Shown here in pieces: positions 1 through 8,448 of a stretch of 64,000 nt of DNA; within the stretch, counting starts at the first letter, position 1; each line of letters starts with the position of its first letter. The position numbers were made by a program, and so were the translations under genes. The notes under the pieces are model-generated. The model had not been told where the DNA came from. It saw only the letters and a program-made list of their open reading frames with translations, and did no database searches. This DNA is from Bacillota bacterium (GTDB lineage: Bacteria; Bacillota; Dethiobacteria; Dethiobacterales; Dethiobacteraceae): the NCBI GenBank assembly GCA_018725565.1, contig QLUR01000005.1, positions 37,784-101,783 on the forward strand. The letters are read 5' to 3'.

Positions 1-596
1 ATGACGCGGACAGAATCAACGACAACGTACGGCAGGCGGTAGAAGCCACACGCGGGCAAGTAGCAACTTATGGCGGCCGTTTTATCCGCGGCTGGTTTCA
101 CGCTTACGCCGGCCCGCGTACGGCGCTGGCACGGGAGGGACTGGAGTACCGCGGAGCCAACCCGCCTTACATTCGGATTGTAGAAAGCCCTGTGGGAGGA
201 GTAATCCCGCCGGAAGAACGCTATTGGCAGGCCAGTTTTCCCCTGTCCCGCGTCCGCGAAGTGGTCCGTCAGATTACCGGCAGAGATCCGGGCAGTATTA
301 CCAGGGTGGAAATCGCCAGCAAAGGTCCTTCTGGCAGGGTTACCCGCTTTAATATAAACCGGACCAAGGTCTCCGGACCGCAACTGCGCCTGGGTCTTGG
401 CAGCACGGTGATGCGCTCCACATTTGTGGACAGCATCAACCTTGACGGCGACAGTTTGGTGATGAAAGGCAGCGGCTACGGTCACGGTGTGGGCATGTGC
501 CAGTGGGGCGCCCGGGCGTTGGCTGAACAGGGAAAAGGTGCTGCGGATATTGTCCGGTATTATTACCGCAATATAGAAATCGACAGGCTCTGGTAG
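1..596 (+). CDS. SpoIID/LytB-domain protein, C-terminal part (cut by window edge)
   Basis: An open frame runs in from the left edge (codons from base 3) and ends at 596, giving 197 residues. The sequence carries the late SpoIID/LytB signature: a GWFHAYAGPRTA block near the visible N-terminus and a GYGHGVGMCQWGA block near the end, the latter being the hallmark of the family. SpoIID is a membrane-anchored lytic transglycosylase needed for septal peptidoglycan thinning and engulfment; LytB-like relatives modify autolysins. The N-terminal signal/anchor lies outside the window, so I cannot tell true SpoIID from a shorter LytB-type paralogue. It is followed by a strong terminator and then yabP. 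Confidence 0.8.
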   Translation, partial: DADRINDNVRQAVEATRGQVATYGGRFIRGWFHAYAGPRTALAREGLEYRGANPPYIRIVESPVGGVIPPEERYWQASFPLSRVREVVRQITGRDPGSITRVEIASKGPSGRVTRFNINRTKVSGPQLRLGLGSTVMRSTFVDSINLDGDSLVMKGSGYGHGVGMCQWGARALAEQGKGAADIVRYYYRNIEIDRLW

Positions 597-604
597 ATAC
601 GGTC

Positions 605-645
605 CCGGTCAGGATTAAATGTCGCCTGACCGGCATTTTTTTTTT
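605..645 (+). terminator. Intrinsic terminator after the SpoIID-like gene
   Basis: A perfect 9-bp stem (CCGGTCAGG at 605-613 with CCTGACCGG at 625-633) and 11-nt loop are followed by a run of ten T (636-645). It separates the upstream gene from yabP. Confidence 0.88.
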
Positions 646-714
646 ACTGTGGCATAGTATGGGGATAAGAACATATTTAACCAGTTATATTTGGATTTTT
701 AGGAGGGAACAGGC

Positions 715-1005
715 ATGGAAGGCATGTATAACAAACAACAGGGACTGCACCGCCTGGTCATCAACAATCGGGAAACAGCAGAAATCAGCGGCGTGCTTCA
801 TGTTGACAGCTTTGACGATTGTGAGGTCGTTCTGGAAACAGAACGCGGCTTGTTAGCTATCCGCGGCGATGAATTGCGGATCTCTCAGTTGAACCTGGAA
901 AGGGGAGAACTGTCTTTGGCGGGTGTGGTAACTGAAATAGCCTACGCGGAGGAAAAACGTCTCCGGGAGCGCGGGGTAAGTTTTTTAGGTCGTTTGTTCA
1001 AGTAA
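715..1005 (+). CDS. yabP: Sporulation protein YabP
   Basis: A 96-residue protein with the YabP/YqfC fold signature: a short basic N-terminus, an E-x-SGV-x-H-V-x-SFD segment near residues 21-33, the LAIRGDEL segment near 45-52, and the conserved C-terminal SFLGRLFK. In Bacillus YabP is made in the mother cell under sigma-E and is needed, with YabQ, for cortex formation. AGGAGGG lies about eight bases upstream of the ATG. It is directly followed by yabQ, as in Bacillus and Clostridia. No hydrophobic segment is evident, so it is probably cytoplasmic or peripheral. Confidence 0.9.
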   Translation: MEGMYNKQQGLHRLVINNRETAEISGVLHVDSFDDCEVVLETERGLLAIRGDELRISQLNLERGELSLAGVVTEIAYAEEKRLRERGVSFLGRLFK

Positions 1006-1029
1006 TGCTATGCTAAGGAGAAAGACAAG

Positions 1030-1503
1030 TTGAGCAGCCCTGTTGCAATACAGGCGTGGCTACTCGTTTTGACTGTCTTAGCGGGCATATTAATAGGTCT
1101 TTTCTTTGACGTTTACAGGGTCGCAGGAAAATTTTTACGACCATCGCGCCGCGTTTTGTTTTTTGGAGATTTGTTATTCTGGCTGCTGGCAGCGGTGTTT
1201 GTTTTTCTGATTTTGTTGATCGGCAACAGGGGCGAAGTTCGCGTCTATATCTTTATAGGCCTGTCGACCGGCTGGCTTTTGTACGTTTTGCTTTTTTCCC
1301 GAAATTGTTACCGGCTGATGGTTGCGTTCGCTTCCGTATTTATTTCTTTGCTGCATTCGGCGGCATCGCCGCTTTGCCGCCTCTCTGATTCTTTTTGCGC
1401 TGTCTTGTCAAAATATTATAGTCAAAAGATACTGGCGGCCGCGGCGCATGGCAAAATGCGGGCAAAATATTTAAAGGATAAATTTCGCAACAAGCAGGAA
1501 TAA
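1030..1503 (+). CDS. yabQ: Spore cortex protein YabQ
   Basis: A 157-residue protein starting at TTG with AAGGAG about eight bases upstream. It has about four hydrophobic segments (roughly residues 8-28, 40-64, 70-90, 95-115) and a basic C-terminal tail rich in Lys and Arg. The membrane layout, size and position between yabP and divIC identify YabQ, a membrane protein of the outer forespore membrane required for cortex assembly. The FFDVYRV segment after the first membrane span is typical. Sequence alone is low in motifs, so the call leans on gene order. Confidence 0.85.
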   Translation: MSSPVAIQAWLLVLTVLAGILIGLFFDVYRVAGKFLRPSRRVLFFGDLLFWLLAAVFVFLILLIGNRGEVRVYIFIGLSTGWLLYVLLFSRNCYRLMVAFASVFISLLHSAASPLCRLSDSFCAVLSKYYSQKILAAAAHGKMRAKYLKDKFRNKQE

Positions 1504-1531
1504 CCATTCATACTGTCGAAGGGGAAAAATC

Positions 1532-1945
1532 ATGTCAGGCCTTCGTAATAAAATCTTATCCTTGCGGCAGGGTGTCATGATTAACAGAAGTAAGATTAAC
1601 AGACAAGCTAAAATTGTTCGCTTGCCCTTAGGTAAATGGAAGCAGCAAGGTACAGGCAGACGCCTGAAAATTATCCTGGCTGTTTTGGCGTTGCTCTATT
1701 TTTGTGTGCTCCTGGCTTTTCAGGGATGGCGCCTGATCGCTCTTAAGCGGAACCTAGCCGATGTAGAGCAGGAAATCAGTCTTGTCCGCGACCGAAACGA
1801 ATTGTTGCTACAGGAAATTGAACGGTTGCATTCACTAACTTATCTAGAAAGGTTAGCCAGGGAGGAGCTGGGGATGGTTCGGCCGGATGAGATCTTGTTC
1901 TTCTTCCGTGAGACCGCCGAAGGTCAGTCTGCCGGCGAAAGGTAA
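1532..1945 (+). CDS. divIC: Septum formation initiator DivIC/FtsL-type protein
   Basis: A 137-residue bitopic protein: a strongly basic cytoplasmic N-terminus (residues 1-55), one membrane span (about 56-76), then a coiled-coil (about 80-113) ending in the conserved LTYLERLAREELGMVRPDE block that defines the DivIC/FtsL family. It joins FtsL and DivIB in the divisome and controls septal wall synthesis. The location after yabQ and before an S1-domain gene matches the Bacillus yabP-yabQ-divIC-yabR order. The N-terminal cytoplasmic arm is rather long. Confidence 0.88.
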   Translation: MSGLRNKILSLRQGVMINRSKINRQAKIVRLPLGKWKQQGTGRRLKIILAVLALLYFCVLLAFQGWRLIALKRNLADVEQEISLVRDRNELLLQEIERLHSLTYLERLAREELGMVRPDEILFFFRETAEGQSAGER

Positions 1946-1994
1946 AAGTAGTTACAAAATACGAAAAATTAATTTGGTTTGCTATCTTCTATGC

Positions 1995-2022
1995 TTGACA
2001 AGGCAAGCGGACACGTTATAAT
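1995..2022 (+). promoter_or_regulatory. Sigma-A-type promoter before the S1-domain gene
   Basis: A perfect TTGACA (1995-2000) and perfect TATAAT (2017-2022) are separated by 16 bases, inside the divIC-yabR gap. GAGGAGG (about 2043-2050) then precedes the GTG start at 2061. Confidence 0.82.
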
Positions 2023-2060
2023 ATTTTCTTGGAGAAGATATTCGAGGAGGAGTTTTTTTC

Positions 2061-2447
2061 GTGCCTTTAGCGGTGGGCGATATTGTTGAAGGAGTGGTCA
2101 CCGGGATTACGCACTTTGGGGCATTTGTCCAGTTGGAAAACGGGGAAACCGGCCTGGTGCATATTTCCGAAGTGGCTAACGTTTATGTAAAGGATATCAA
2201 CGAGCATTTGCAGAAAAAGGACAAGGTCAGAGTGAAAGTTCTTTCTGTGGATGGCAAGGGGAAGATTGGGTTATCCATCAAACAAACCAGCAGCAACGGT
2301 CGTTCGTCCTATCACAGCAAAGTTGCCCGCCAGTCTTTTGAGGATAAGCTCAGCAAGTTTCTGAAAGAAAGCGATGAGCGGTTGCTGGAAGTGCGCCGCA
2401 ACACCGAATCAAAGCGGGGAGGGAGAGGTTCTCCTCTGTTGCGTTAG
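2061..2447 (+). CDS. yabR: S1-domain RNA-binding protein (YabR type)
   Basis: A 128-residue protein with one complete S1 domain at residues 5-75 (GDIVEGVVTGITHFGAFVQL, then GLVHISEVA and KVLSVDGKGKIGLSIKQ). The tail (80-128) is basic and low in structure. The general-stress and polyadenylation-type S1 proteins at this locus in Firmicutes bind RNA or the ribosome; the exact role is not settled. It has its own strong promoter, unlike many genomes where it is simply co-transcribed with divIC. Start GTG at 2061 is fixed by the GAGGAGG ribosome binding site. Confidence 0.85.
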   Translation: MPLAVGDIVEGVVTGITHFGAFVQLENGETGLVHISEVANVYVKDINEHLQKKDKVRVKVLSVDGKGKIGLSIKQTSSNGRSSYHSKVARQSFEDKLSKFLKESDERLLEVRRNTESKRGGRGSPLLR

Positions 2448-2515
2448 GCTGTTGCAGTGTTTATGTTTGTTTCACAGACAGGCACACTGAAAACAATGTG
2501 GTTCAAATATGCTGT

Positions 2516-2553
2516 AAAAAGCGCTTCAACATAACAAAAGCGAAGCGTTTTTT
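2516..2553 (+). terminator. Intrinsic terminator after yabR
   Basis: AAAAAGCGCTTC (2516-2527) pairs with GAAGCGTTTTTT (2542-2553) around a 14-base loop, with the T-run as part of the stem base. Confidence 0.75.
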
Positions 2554-2577
2554 AATGTTTGCGGAGGAGGTGAGCAC

Positions 2578-3468
2578 ATGCGATTAGCCGCCCTGGACAT
2601 CGGCACCAATTCGGTACGACTACTGGTGGCCGATAAAACCGAACAGGGACTCTTACCGCAACATCGAGCCCTGCGTACGACCAGGCTAGGCAGCGGACTG
2701 ATCAACAGCGGCCTTCTGTCCCCGGCCGGTAAAGAGGCAACGCTGTCGGCCGTCCTGGAACTGAGAGGACTGGCGCTGTCGCTGGGCGCTGCTGTAATTC
2801 TTGCCGCGGGGACAAGTGCTTTGCGCGAGGCAGACGATGGCCGGACCTTCTCCGGTGAACTGGCACTTGCAGCCGGCCTGCAGGTACAACTGCTTTCTCC
2901 CGGTGAAGAGGCATTCTTTAGCTACGAGGGTGCCGCCGGAACGCTGCCTCTGTCTGCGGAAGCGCTTGTTTTTGACCTTGGGGGCGGTTCCTGTGAGCTA
3001 GCCTGGCGGGAAGACGGTATTTTGCAGGCACACAGCCTGAAAATAGGCGCAGTTTACCTGACCGAAGCCTGCTTCCGCCGCGACCCGCCATCAGGGCGGG
3101 AGGTGCTGCTGGCCAGAAGGAAAATCCGTCGCCATTTGGCTGGTTTTAATTTAGCGGGTAAATCGCTGATAGGCCTCGGCGGAACAGTTACCTGCCTGGC
3201 ATCTATCGTTGCAGAGCTTGCCTGCTACGATCCTGATAAGGTGCACGGAACGGTTCTGGCCCGCACTGACGTAAGCAGAGTCCTGGCCCGCCTGTTGACT
3301 GTTCCTGTCAAGGAGCGCCTGAAAATTATCGGGCTGCAGGCCACCCGGGCTGATATTCTGCCGGCCGGCGCACTGGCGGTGGAAGAAATACTGCTTTCTT
3401 GCGGGGAGGAAAAGCTGACAGTTTCGGAAGGTGATATGCTGTTCGGTCTTCTACTTCATCAGCATTAA
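2578..3468 (+). CDS. Ppx/GppA-family phosphatase
   Basis: A 296-residue protein of the ASKHA fold. It starts with the phosphate-1 motif LDIGTNSVRLLVAD (residues 6-19) and has the second phosphate motif FDLGGGSCEL at about 131-140 and a third glycine loop IGLGGTVTCLA at about 198-208. Members hydrolyse the terminal phosphate of polyphosphate (Ppx) or of pppGpp (GppA). At about 300 residues this is the short, catalytic-core-only form common in Clostridia, lacking the C-terminal HD-like part. Substrate cannot be told from sequence. Its last 18 bases overlap the convergent gene on the minus strand. Confidence 0.85.
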   Translation: MRLAALDIGTNSVRLLVADKTEQGLLPQHRALRTTRLGSGLINSGLLSPAGKEATLSAVLELRGLALSLGAAVILAAGTSALREADDGRTFSGELALAAGLQVQLLSPGEEAFFSYEGAAGTLPLSAEALVFDLGGGSCELAWREDGILQAHSLKIGAVYLTEACFRRDPPSGREVLLARRKIRRHLAGFNLAGKSLIGLGGTVTCLASIVAELACYDPDKVHGTVLARTDVSRVLARLLTVPVKERLKIIGLQATRADILPAGALAVEEILLSCGEEKLTVSEGDMLFGLLLHQH

Positions 3469-3900
3469 TTTGGCGCCTAAAGCCAGCAAGGCCATGCCGG
3501 CTGCTTTCAGCCAACTGAAAGAGTGACGCTCCAGGCCGAACAAGCCAAGATGGTCGATCAGCAAAGCCGTTCCAACCTGCCCGACAATGATGGCCGTCGT
3601 GGCGCTTGCTACGCCTATGCCGGCGATACTGGATAGAACGGCATAGATAATCGCCACGCTGAGCAACCCGCCAAGGTACAGATAGACAGGAACTTTTACC
3701 AGGCTGCCGAGGTCGCCCTGGCCAAGACGGAAAACAAAAATAGTAAGAACCAAGGCACCTGTTCCGACAAGATGGACAACAAAAGTCGCCTCCAGAAGCC
3801 CGATCAGTTTGCCAAGGGCTGCATTAAGCGACCCTTGGACGGCCATGGCTGCACCGGCAATAAAGGCCAGCAACAGGAGCATTCTCCCGGCCCCTTTCAT
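3451..3900 (-). CDS. DMT-superfamily membrane protein (YdcZ/DUF606 type)
   Basis: A 149-residue membrane protein with five hydrophobic segments. The conserved N-terminal pattern (AAMAVQGSLNAALGK at residues 14-28) and GQVGTALLIDHLGLF near the C-terminus mark the DUF606/YdcZ branch of the drug/metabolite transporter superfamily, half-size proteins that dimerise. Substrate is unknown. I chose the ATG at 3900 because a GAGAG ribosome binding site lies at the right distance; a start 12 codons earlier is possible. Its 3' end overlaps the 3' end of the Ppx/GppA gene, so the two run convergently with no terminator between them. Confidence 0.75.
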   Translation of the reverse strand: MKGAGRMLLLLAFIAGAAMAVQGSLNAALGKLIGLLEATFVVHLVGTGALVLTIFVFRLGQGDLGSLVKVPVYLYLGGLLSVAIIYAVLSSIAGIGVASATTAIIVGQVGTALLIDHLGLFGLERHSFSWLKAAGMALLALGAKLMLMK

Positions 3901-3971
3901 GCAAACTCTCTCATAATTTGCACGACGAGCAAACAATTATTCTCTCTATTTTTTAATGTCCTGTCACCTGC

Positions 3972-3999
3972 ATACGCAAAGTCTTTTGACTTTGCGTAT
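3972..3999. repeat. Perfect 12-bp inverted repeat with 4-base loop
   Basis: ATACGCAAAGTC (3972-3983), loop TTTT, then GACTTTGCGTAT (3988-3999): a perfect hairpin between the divergent DMT and spoIIE genes. It immediately precedes the inverted Spo0A-box-like pair. It could be an operator, a cruciform or a terminator for a leader transcript. Confidence 0.8.
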
Positions 4000-4001
4000 A
4001 T

Positions 4002-4069
4002 TTTGTCGGAAAAAAGTTTTGCCGGGGAGCAGTAGTCCGACAAATTCCAGGGGAGGTAAAAATTATAAT
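4002..4069 (+). promoter_or_regulatory. spoIIE promoter with two inverted Spo0A-box-like sites
   Basis: TTTGTCGGA at 4002-4010 and its exact inverse TCCGACAAA at 4036-4044 each differ by one base from the 0A-box consensus TTTGTCRAA. A perfect TATAAT lies at 4064-4069 and the downstream box covers the region where a -35 would sit. Bacillus spoIIE is known to be a Spo0A-activated sigma-A promoter lacking a normally spaced -35, so this arrangement fits. The TTG start of spoIIE is 34 bases further on. Confidence 0.65.
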
Positions 4070-4103
4070 AGGGTAGAGCAACGTTTGCAGGGGGTAATCT
4101 GAT

Positions 4104-6284
4104 TTGGAGCAGGAAACGACTCTCAAACCATATCATCGGGTCGGCCGGCGGACGATACAGTTCCCCTCCCGTCTCAAGAACTGGCGTTACCGGGCGGTCA
4201 TCAGGGCAATCGCTTTCTTTGCTGCGGCACACCTGGAGACAGCCGCCCTGCTGCTGGCGCAAGTATTGCTGGCCCGCCTGCATCTGCTGGGGGAACTGGC
4301 CCCTTTTGGTTTTGCCTTTTGGGTTGCCGCCGGCAAAGATGAGCGGGGCAAAATGGTTCTTTTCGGGACAACAGCTACCTTGGCGGCGTTGTCAACCAGG
4401 GATAGCGCCTACGCCTTAAGTCTCCTGCTGTCAATATTGATTTTCTCCTTCCTGAGGCAGAGAAAAGCCGCTTCGCGCCTGCCTCTGCCTGTCCTGGCCG
4501 GGTTCTCCCTGCCGGCGGGAACCGCCCCGCTGGCCTGGTTCCGCAGTTTTCACTCCTATGACCTGTTGCTGCTTGGACTGGAGACGGTGCTGGCTGTGTT
4601 TGCCGTCATCGTGTTCAGGCGTGTTTTCCGCCAACCGCTGCACAGACTCAATATAAATAAACATACGGAGGACGTGACCGCCTGGATTATCTTCCTGGGG
4701 CTGGTCCTCCTGTCTCTTGACCAGGGAGGTGCGTACTTTTCCTGGCTCGCGGGCGGAACGGCCCGGGCTATAGTGTTATGGGCCGCTTTCCTGTTCGGGC
4801 CGGGGATGGCGGCAGCTGCCGGCGCGTTGCTTGGTTTTCTGCTGGGGGTCCAAGGCCAGATAATTTTTTGGCTGGGAATTCTCGCTTTTGCCGGCTTCCT
4901 GTCCGGCCTGTTTCGCCCTTACGGTCGCCTTGCCGTAGCCGGAGCTTTTCTTTTGGCCGCGTCGTCGCTTGCGCTGCACCTTGCCGGATGGGAGGCAGTT
5001 CCAGTGGAAGCCGCTTTAAGCGGCAGCGCCGCGGTCATCTTTTTGCTTGCACCTGTGCTGCCGCTGCGCCTGCGGTTGCAGTCGCTTTTCACGCCGCAGG
5101 GGAGCGCTGATGAGGGGCGGCAGTTGCGCGAGCTGACGTCTGTACGCATCAAAGACTACGCTCAGGTTTTCAGGGAATTGTCGGCGGCTTTCCGGCAGAC
5201 GACGGCGGCGGAGGCAGTAAATGAGCAGTTACCCGCCTCGCTTCTGGAAGAATTGGTCCGTCGCGTCTGTAAAGGCTGTCCTGCCAGGCGCGATTGCTGG
5301 GAGAAGGAACTGCAGCGCACGTACAATGCCGTACTCCGTTTGCTGGCCGACCTGGAAGGCGGACAAGCGGTAAAGTACATCGCATATCCCGCTTTTTTTC
5401 AAAGCTGCCGCGAAAAGGAGATATTCCTGCAAACCTTGGCTTTTCTGCAAGAAAAAGAACTCCTGAACAGCCGCTGGCAAAAAAAGCTGGCAGAGGGCCG
5501 GGACCTTGTCTCTCTGCAGTTGTCCGGGCTTTCCCAGATCCTGCATGAGTTAGCCTGCGAAGTCAGGGACGGCCGTCAGGCGGCTGGCCGGAAACCAGGC
5601 GCCGGCTTCCATGTGGAGCTTGGCATAGCCCAAGCGACAAAGAATGACCAGGATGTTTCGGGCGACTATTACAGTTACCTGGAACTGCGCGACGGACGAC
5701 AGGTATTTATCCTAAGCGACGGCATGGGCAGCGGGGGCAAGGCATGCCAGGAAAGCCGGGCCACGGTACAGCTGGTAGAGCAGCTGCTGCTGGCAGGCTT
5801 CCGCAGTCAGCCGGTAATCCGCACCGTCAATACCATCCTGCAGCTGCGTTCCCGCGAGGAAAGCTTTGCCACGCTGGATATACTGCAGATAGACACTTGC
5901 CAGGGAAAAGCCGAATTTTTAAAAATCGGAGCCGCGCCAAGTTTCCTGTGCGCGCACAACCAGGTACGCGAAATCCGGACTCCTTCCGTTCCGCTAGGCA
6001 TCTTAAACGAAGTGGAAATCAAACATGTTCCCGTTGACCTGGAAGACGATACGCTGCTGGTCATGGTATCCGACGGGATTTTTGAGGTCAGGCCCTTCAA
6101 GCCGGACTGGCTGAAAAAATACCTGTCCGGCAAGCTGCCCAAGCACCCGCAGGTATTGGCCGATCAAATCATTCACTATGCCAGGGCTGCTGACACCAGG
6201 CAAGAGATAAGGGATGACATCACCGTCCTTGTCTGCCGCGCCCGGAGGCTTACTCCCAGAATCCGTGATTATGCCACCGGCTGA
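4104..6284 (+). CDS. spoIIE: Stage II sporulation protein E (PP2C phosphatase)
   Basis: A 726-residue protein: a membrane domain of about ten hydrophobic segments (roughly residues 40-330), a central region with a CxxC-like KGCPARRDCW element (about 394-403), and a C-terminal PP2C phosphatase (about 500-715) with the metal-binding signatures SGDYYSYL, ILSDGMGSG and, near the end, MVSDGIFEV and RDDITVLV. SpoIIE dephosphorylates the anti-anti-sigma factor SpoIIAA and so switches on sigma-F in the forespore; it also interacts with FtsZ at the polar septum. It is shorter than the 827-residue Bacillus protein, as is usual in Clostridia. Start is TTG, with AGGGGG upstream. Confidence 0.93.
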   Translation: MEQETTLKPYHRVGRRTIQFPSRLKNWRYRAVIRAIAFFAAAHLETAALLLAQVLLARLHLLGELAPFGFAFWVAAGKDERGKMVLFGTTATLAALSTRDSAYALSLLLSILIFSFLRQRKAASRLPLPVLAGFSLPAGTAPLAWFRSFHSYDLLLLGLETVLAVFAVIVFRRVFRQPLHRLNINKHTEDVTAWIIFLGLVLLSLDQGGAYFSWLAGGTARAIVLWAAFLFGPGMAAAAGALLGFLLGVQGQIIFWLGILAFAGFLSGLFRPYGRLAVAGAFLLAASSLALHLAGWEAVPVEAALSGSAAVIFLLAPVLPLRLRLQSLFTPQGSADEGRQLRELTSVRIKDYAQVFRELSAAFRQTTAAEAVNEQLPASLLEELVRRVCKGCPARRDCWEKELQRTYNAVLRLLADLEGGQAVKYIAYPAFFQSCREKEIFLQTLAFLQEKELLNSRWQKKLAEGRDLVSLQLSGLSQILHELACEVRDGRQAAGRKPGAGFHVELGIAQATKNDQDVSGDYYSYLELRDGRQVFILSDGMGSGGKACQESRATVQLVEQLLLAGFRSQPVIRTVNTILQLRSREESFATLDILQIDTCQGKAEFLKIGAAPSFLCAHNQVREIRTPSVPLGILNEVEIKHVPVDLEDDTLLVMVSDGIFEVRPFKPDWLKKYLSGKLPKHPQVLADQIIHYARAADTRQEIRDDITVLVCRARRLTPRIRDYATG

Positions 6285-6309
6285 AATTTATGACTCTTGA
6301 TTTTCTTAG

Positions 6310-6331
6310 AGCTGCCGCAGCAGCTGTTTTT
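6310..6331 (+). terminator. Weak terminator-like hairpin after spoIIE
   Basis: AGCTGC (6310-6315), loop CGCA, GCAGCT (6320-6325), then GTTTTT. The stem is only six base pairs, so read-through into tilS is likely. Confidence 0.45.
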
Positions 6332-6411
6332 ATTTTAAGGCAGGAATTCATCTGCCGGCCGAGAAGAACAATAAGCAGGCCGTAGACGAATAAGCGGGAG
6401 GCCGGCAAAAA

Positions 6412-7830
6412 ATGGGAGAGACTCTGGAAAACAAGGTTCTGCAGACGATTTTGCGTTACCGCCTGTTTGCTCCCGGCGACAATGTGCTTGTTGCCGTGTC
6501 CGGCGGGCCGGATTCCCTGTGCCTGCTGCATTTGCTCTCCCGGCTGGCCGGGGAGCTGAATATTACCTTGCTGGCGGTGTACGTGAACCACGGACTGCGG
6601 CCGGAAGCGGCCAGAGAAGCCTTTTATGTTAAAAAAATGGCAGCCGGCCTGGGGCTGCCGGCTGTCATCTGCCGTACCGACGCAGGGAAATTGGCTAGGG
6701 AGGGCGGCTATTCCCGGCAAGACGCTGCCCGGCGCGCGCGTTACCGCTGTCTGCGGCAGGCGGCTGAACGTACCGGTGCCAACTGCATTGTTACGGCCCA
6801 TCACGAAGACGATAGAGTGGAAGGCCTGCTGTTGAGACTTCTTGGCGGAAGCGGGCTGGACGGACTGGCAGGCTTGCGCGTAAAACGCCGGCTGGCGGAA
6901 AACCTGTTGCTGGTCAGACCGTTGTTCCATGCCAGCCGCCGGGAAATCACCGTTTACTGCCGGGCTCATGGTTTGCGGCCTCTGCTTGACCGTTCTAACC
7001 GTGAAACGAGGGCCTTGCGCAACCGCGTGCGCCTGCTGCTGCTCCCTTGGCTGGAGCAGGAGTTCGGCGGTCATGTGCGTAAAACCCTGGCCCGGACCTG
7101 TGATTTGCTGGCCGGTGAAAGCGAGTTGCTGTGCCGGTTGGCCGCCGGACAGCTGCAGCGGGTCACTTTGGAGAAAAGCGCGGAAAAGCTGATCCTGGAC
7201 GTTGAAGGTTTGCGGCAGATGCCGCTTCCCCTGCGCCGGCGCGTGGTGAGGCTGGCGCTTTGGCAGGTTGGAGCGGAACGCCCCGCTGCCTCACATACGC
7301 AGTCTATCTTGCACCTTTCTGACAGCCGGCTGCCGTCTGGGAGGACCTCGCTGCCTGCCGGTTTTATAGCTGCAAGGGAATACGGCCGCCTGATAATTGA
7401 ACGGAAGCGGGCCGGCAACGGCCTGGTGGCAACCGGCGAAACCGTATTGCTGGAGGTGCCCGGCTGCACGCGGTTGCCCTGGAGCAGCCAGGCAATCAGC
7501 GCAGAAGTCTTGCCGGCAGCCAATGTACGGTTGCCGCCTTCTGACCGCAGGGAAGCTTATCTTGACTTGGAGCAGCTGGAGTTGCCGCTGCTGGTACGGA
7601 CACGCCGTCCGGGAGACAGGATGCGCCCGCTTGGAGCCGGCGGCAGTCGCAAGCTGAAAAAAATCCTGATAGATAAAAAAGTGCCCCTGGCCCAAAGAGA
7701 CCTGCTGCCGCTGGTATTGAGCGGAGAACGAATCGCCTGGGCCTGCGGAGCGGGGATTGCCGCCTTTTGCAGGGTCAGTGAGGACACGAGGCAGGTGTTG
7801 CGACTTGTCCTTGAGGATACCAAACTGTAG
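6412..7830 (+). CDS. tilS: tRNA(Ile)-lysidine synthase TilS
   Basis: A 472-residue protein with the N-type ATP pyrophosphatase P-loop SGGPDS at residues 30-35, the substrate-contact helix YVNHGLRPEA at about 54-63, and the family sequence TAHHEDDRVEGLLLRLLGGSGLDGL at about 130-153 (shortened here in the reading: HHEDDRVEGLLLRLLGG). The C-terminal TilS domain (about 390-470) has the RRPGDRMRPLG motif. The enzyme converts the wobble C34 of tRNA-Ile(CAU) to lysidine and is essential for AUA decoding. GGGAGG lies upstream of the ATG. Thirteen bases separate it from hpt, the standard Firmicute pairing. Confidence 0.93.
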   Translation: MGETLENKVLQTILRYRLFAPGDNVLVAVSGGPDSLCLLHLLSRLAGELNITLLAVYVNHGLRPEAAREAFYVKKMAAGLGLPAVICRTDAGKLAREGGYSRQDAARRARYRCLRQAAERTGANCIVTAHHEDDRVEGLLLRLLGGSGLDGLAGLRVKRRLAENLLLVRPLFHASRREITVYCRAHGLRPLLDRSNRETRALRNRVRLLLLPWLEQEFGGHVRKTLARTCDLLAGESELLCRLAAGQLQRVTLEKSAEKLILDVEGLRQMPLPLRRRVVRLALWQVGAERPAASHTQSILHLSDSRLPSGRTSLPAGFIAAREYGRLIIERKRAGNGLVATGETVLLEVPGCTRLPWSSQAISAEVLPAANVRLPPSDRREAYLDLEQLELPLLVRTRRPGDRMRPLGAGGSRKLKKILIDKKVPLAQRDLLPLVLSGERIAWACGAGIAAFCRVSEDTRQVLRLVLEDTKL

Positions 7831-7842
7831 AGGAAGAGGAAG

Positions 7843-8376
7843 ATGACGGAAAAACGCGTGAAAAGTGTGTTGCTGGACAGGGAGGCGATCAGAGAAAAAA
7901 TCTCGGAACTGGGGGCTGAGATCAGCCGGGACTATGTCGGAAAAGAAGTGTTGCTGATCTGCGTGCTGAAAGGAGCCGTCATTTTTCTGGCCGACCTGGT
8001 CCGTCACCTTGACCTGCCGGTGCAGCTGGATTTTATGGCTGTTTCTTCCTACGGCACGGCTACGGAAACATCAGGGGTGGTCAGAATTCTCAAGGATTTA
8101 GAGGGTAGTATCGAGGGACGGCATTGCCTGATCGTAGAAGACATCATTGACAGCGGCCTGACCCTGAACTACCTGCAGGAGAACCTGCGTTCGCGCCGGC
8201 CGGCCTCGCTGAAAATCGTTGCTTTGCTGGACAAGCCGGAGCGTCGGCAGGTAGAAATCGAGCCGGACTACGTTGGCTTCCGGATTCCCGATGAATTCGT
8301 GGTCGGTTACGGCCTGGACTTTAAAGACCGGTACCGCTGCCTGCCCGATATCTGCATCTTAGGGGAAGACGACTGA
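7843..8376 (+). CDS. hpt: Hypoxanthine phosphoribosyltransferase
   Basis: A 177-residue type I phosphoribosyltransferase. The PRPP-binding signature LIVEDIIDSGLTL is at residues 95-107 and the mobile-loop block MAVSSYGTATETSG at about 65-78. The C-terminal YVGFRIPDEFVVGYGLDF segment with the base-contacting residues is typical. It salvages hypoxanthine and guanine to IMP and GMP. It is tightly coupled to tilS; in Bacillus the next gene is ftsH, but here a molybdenum/tungsten gene module intervenes. Confidence 0.93.
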   Translation: MTEKRVKSVLLDREAIREKISELGAEISRDYVGKEVLLICVLKGAVIFLADLVRHLDLPVQLDFMAVSSYGTATETSGVVRILKDLEGSIEGRHCLIVEDIIDSGLTLNYLQENLRSRRPASLKIVALLDKPERRQVEIEPDYVGFRIPDEFVVGYGLDFKDRYRCLPDICILGEDD

Positions 8377-8448
8377 AATAAATACAGATTTGTGCATGGG
8401 CACTTGCCGTAACGTTGCCCGACATGCTGCGGGGAGAGTTGTTTTATT

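Noticed and set aside
8377..8448. Molybdenum/tungsten cofactor riboswitch before mobA
   Set aside because: The gap is only 72 bases, too short for the known element, and no matching stems were seen; the gap before aor is likewise too short.
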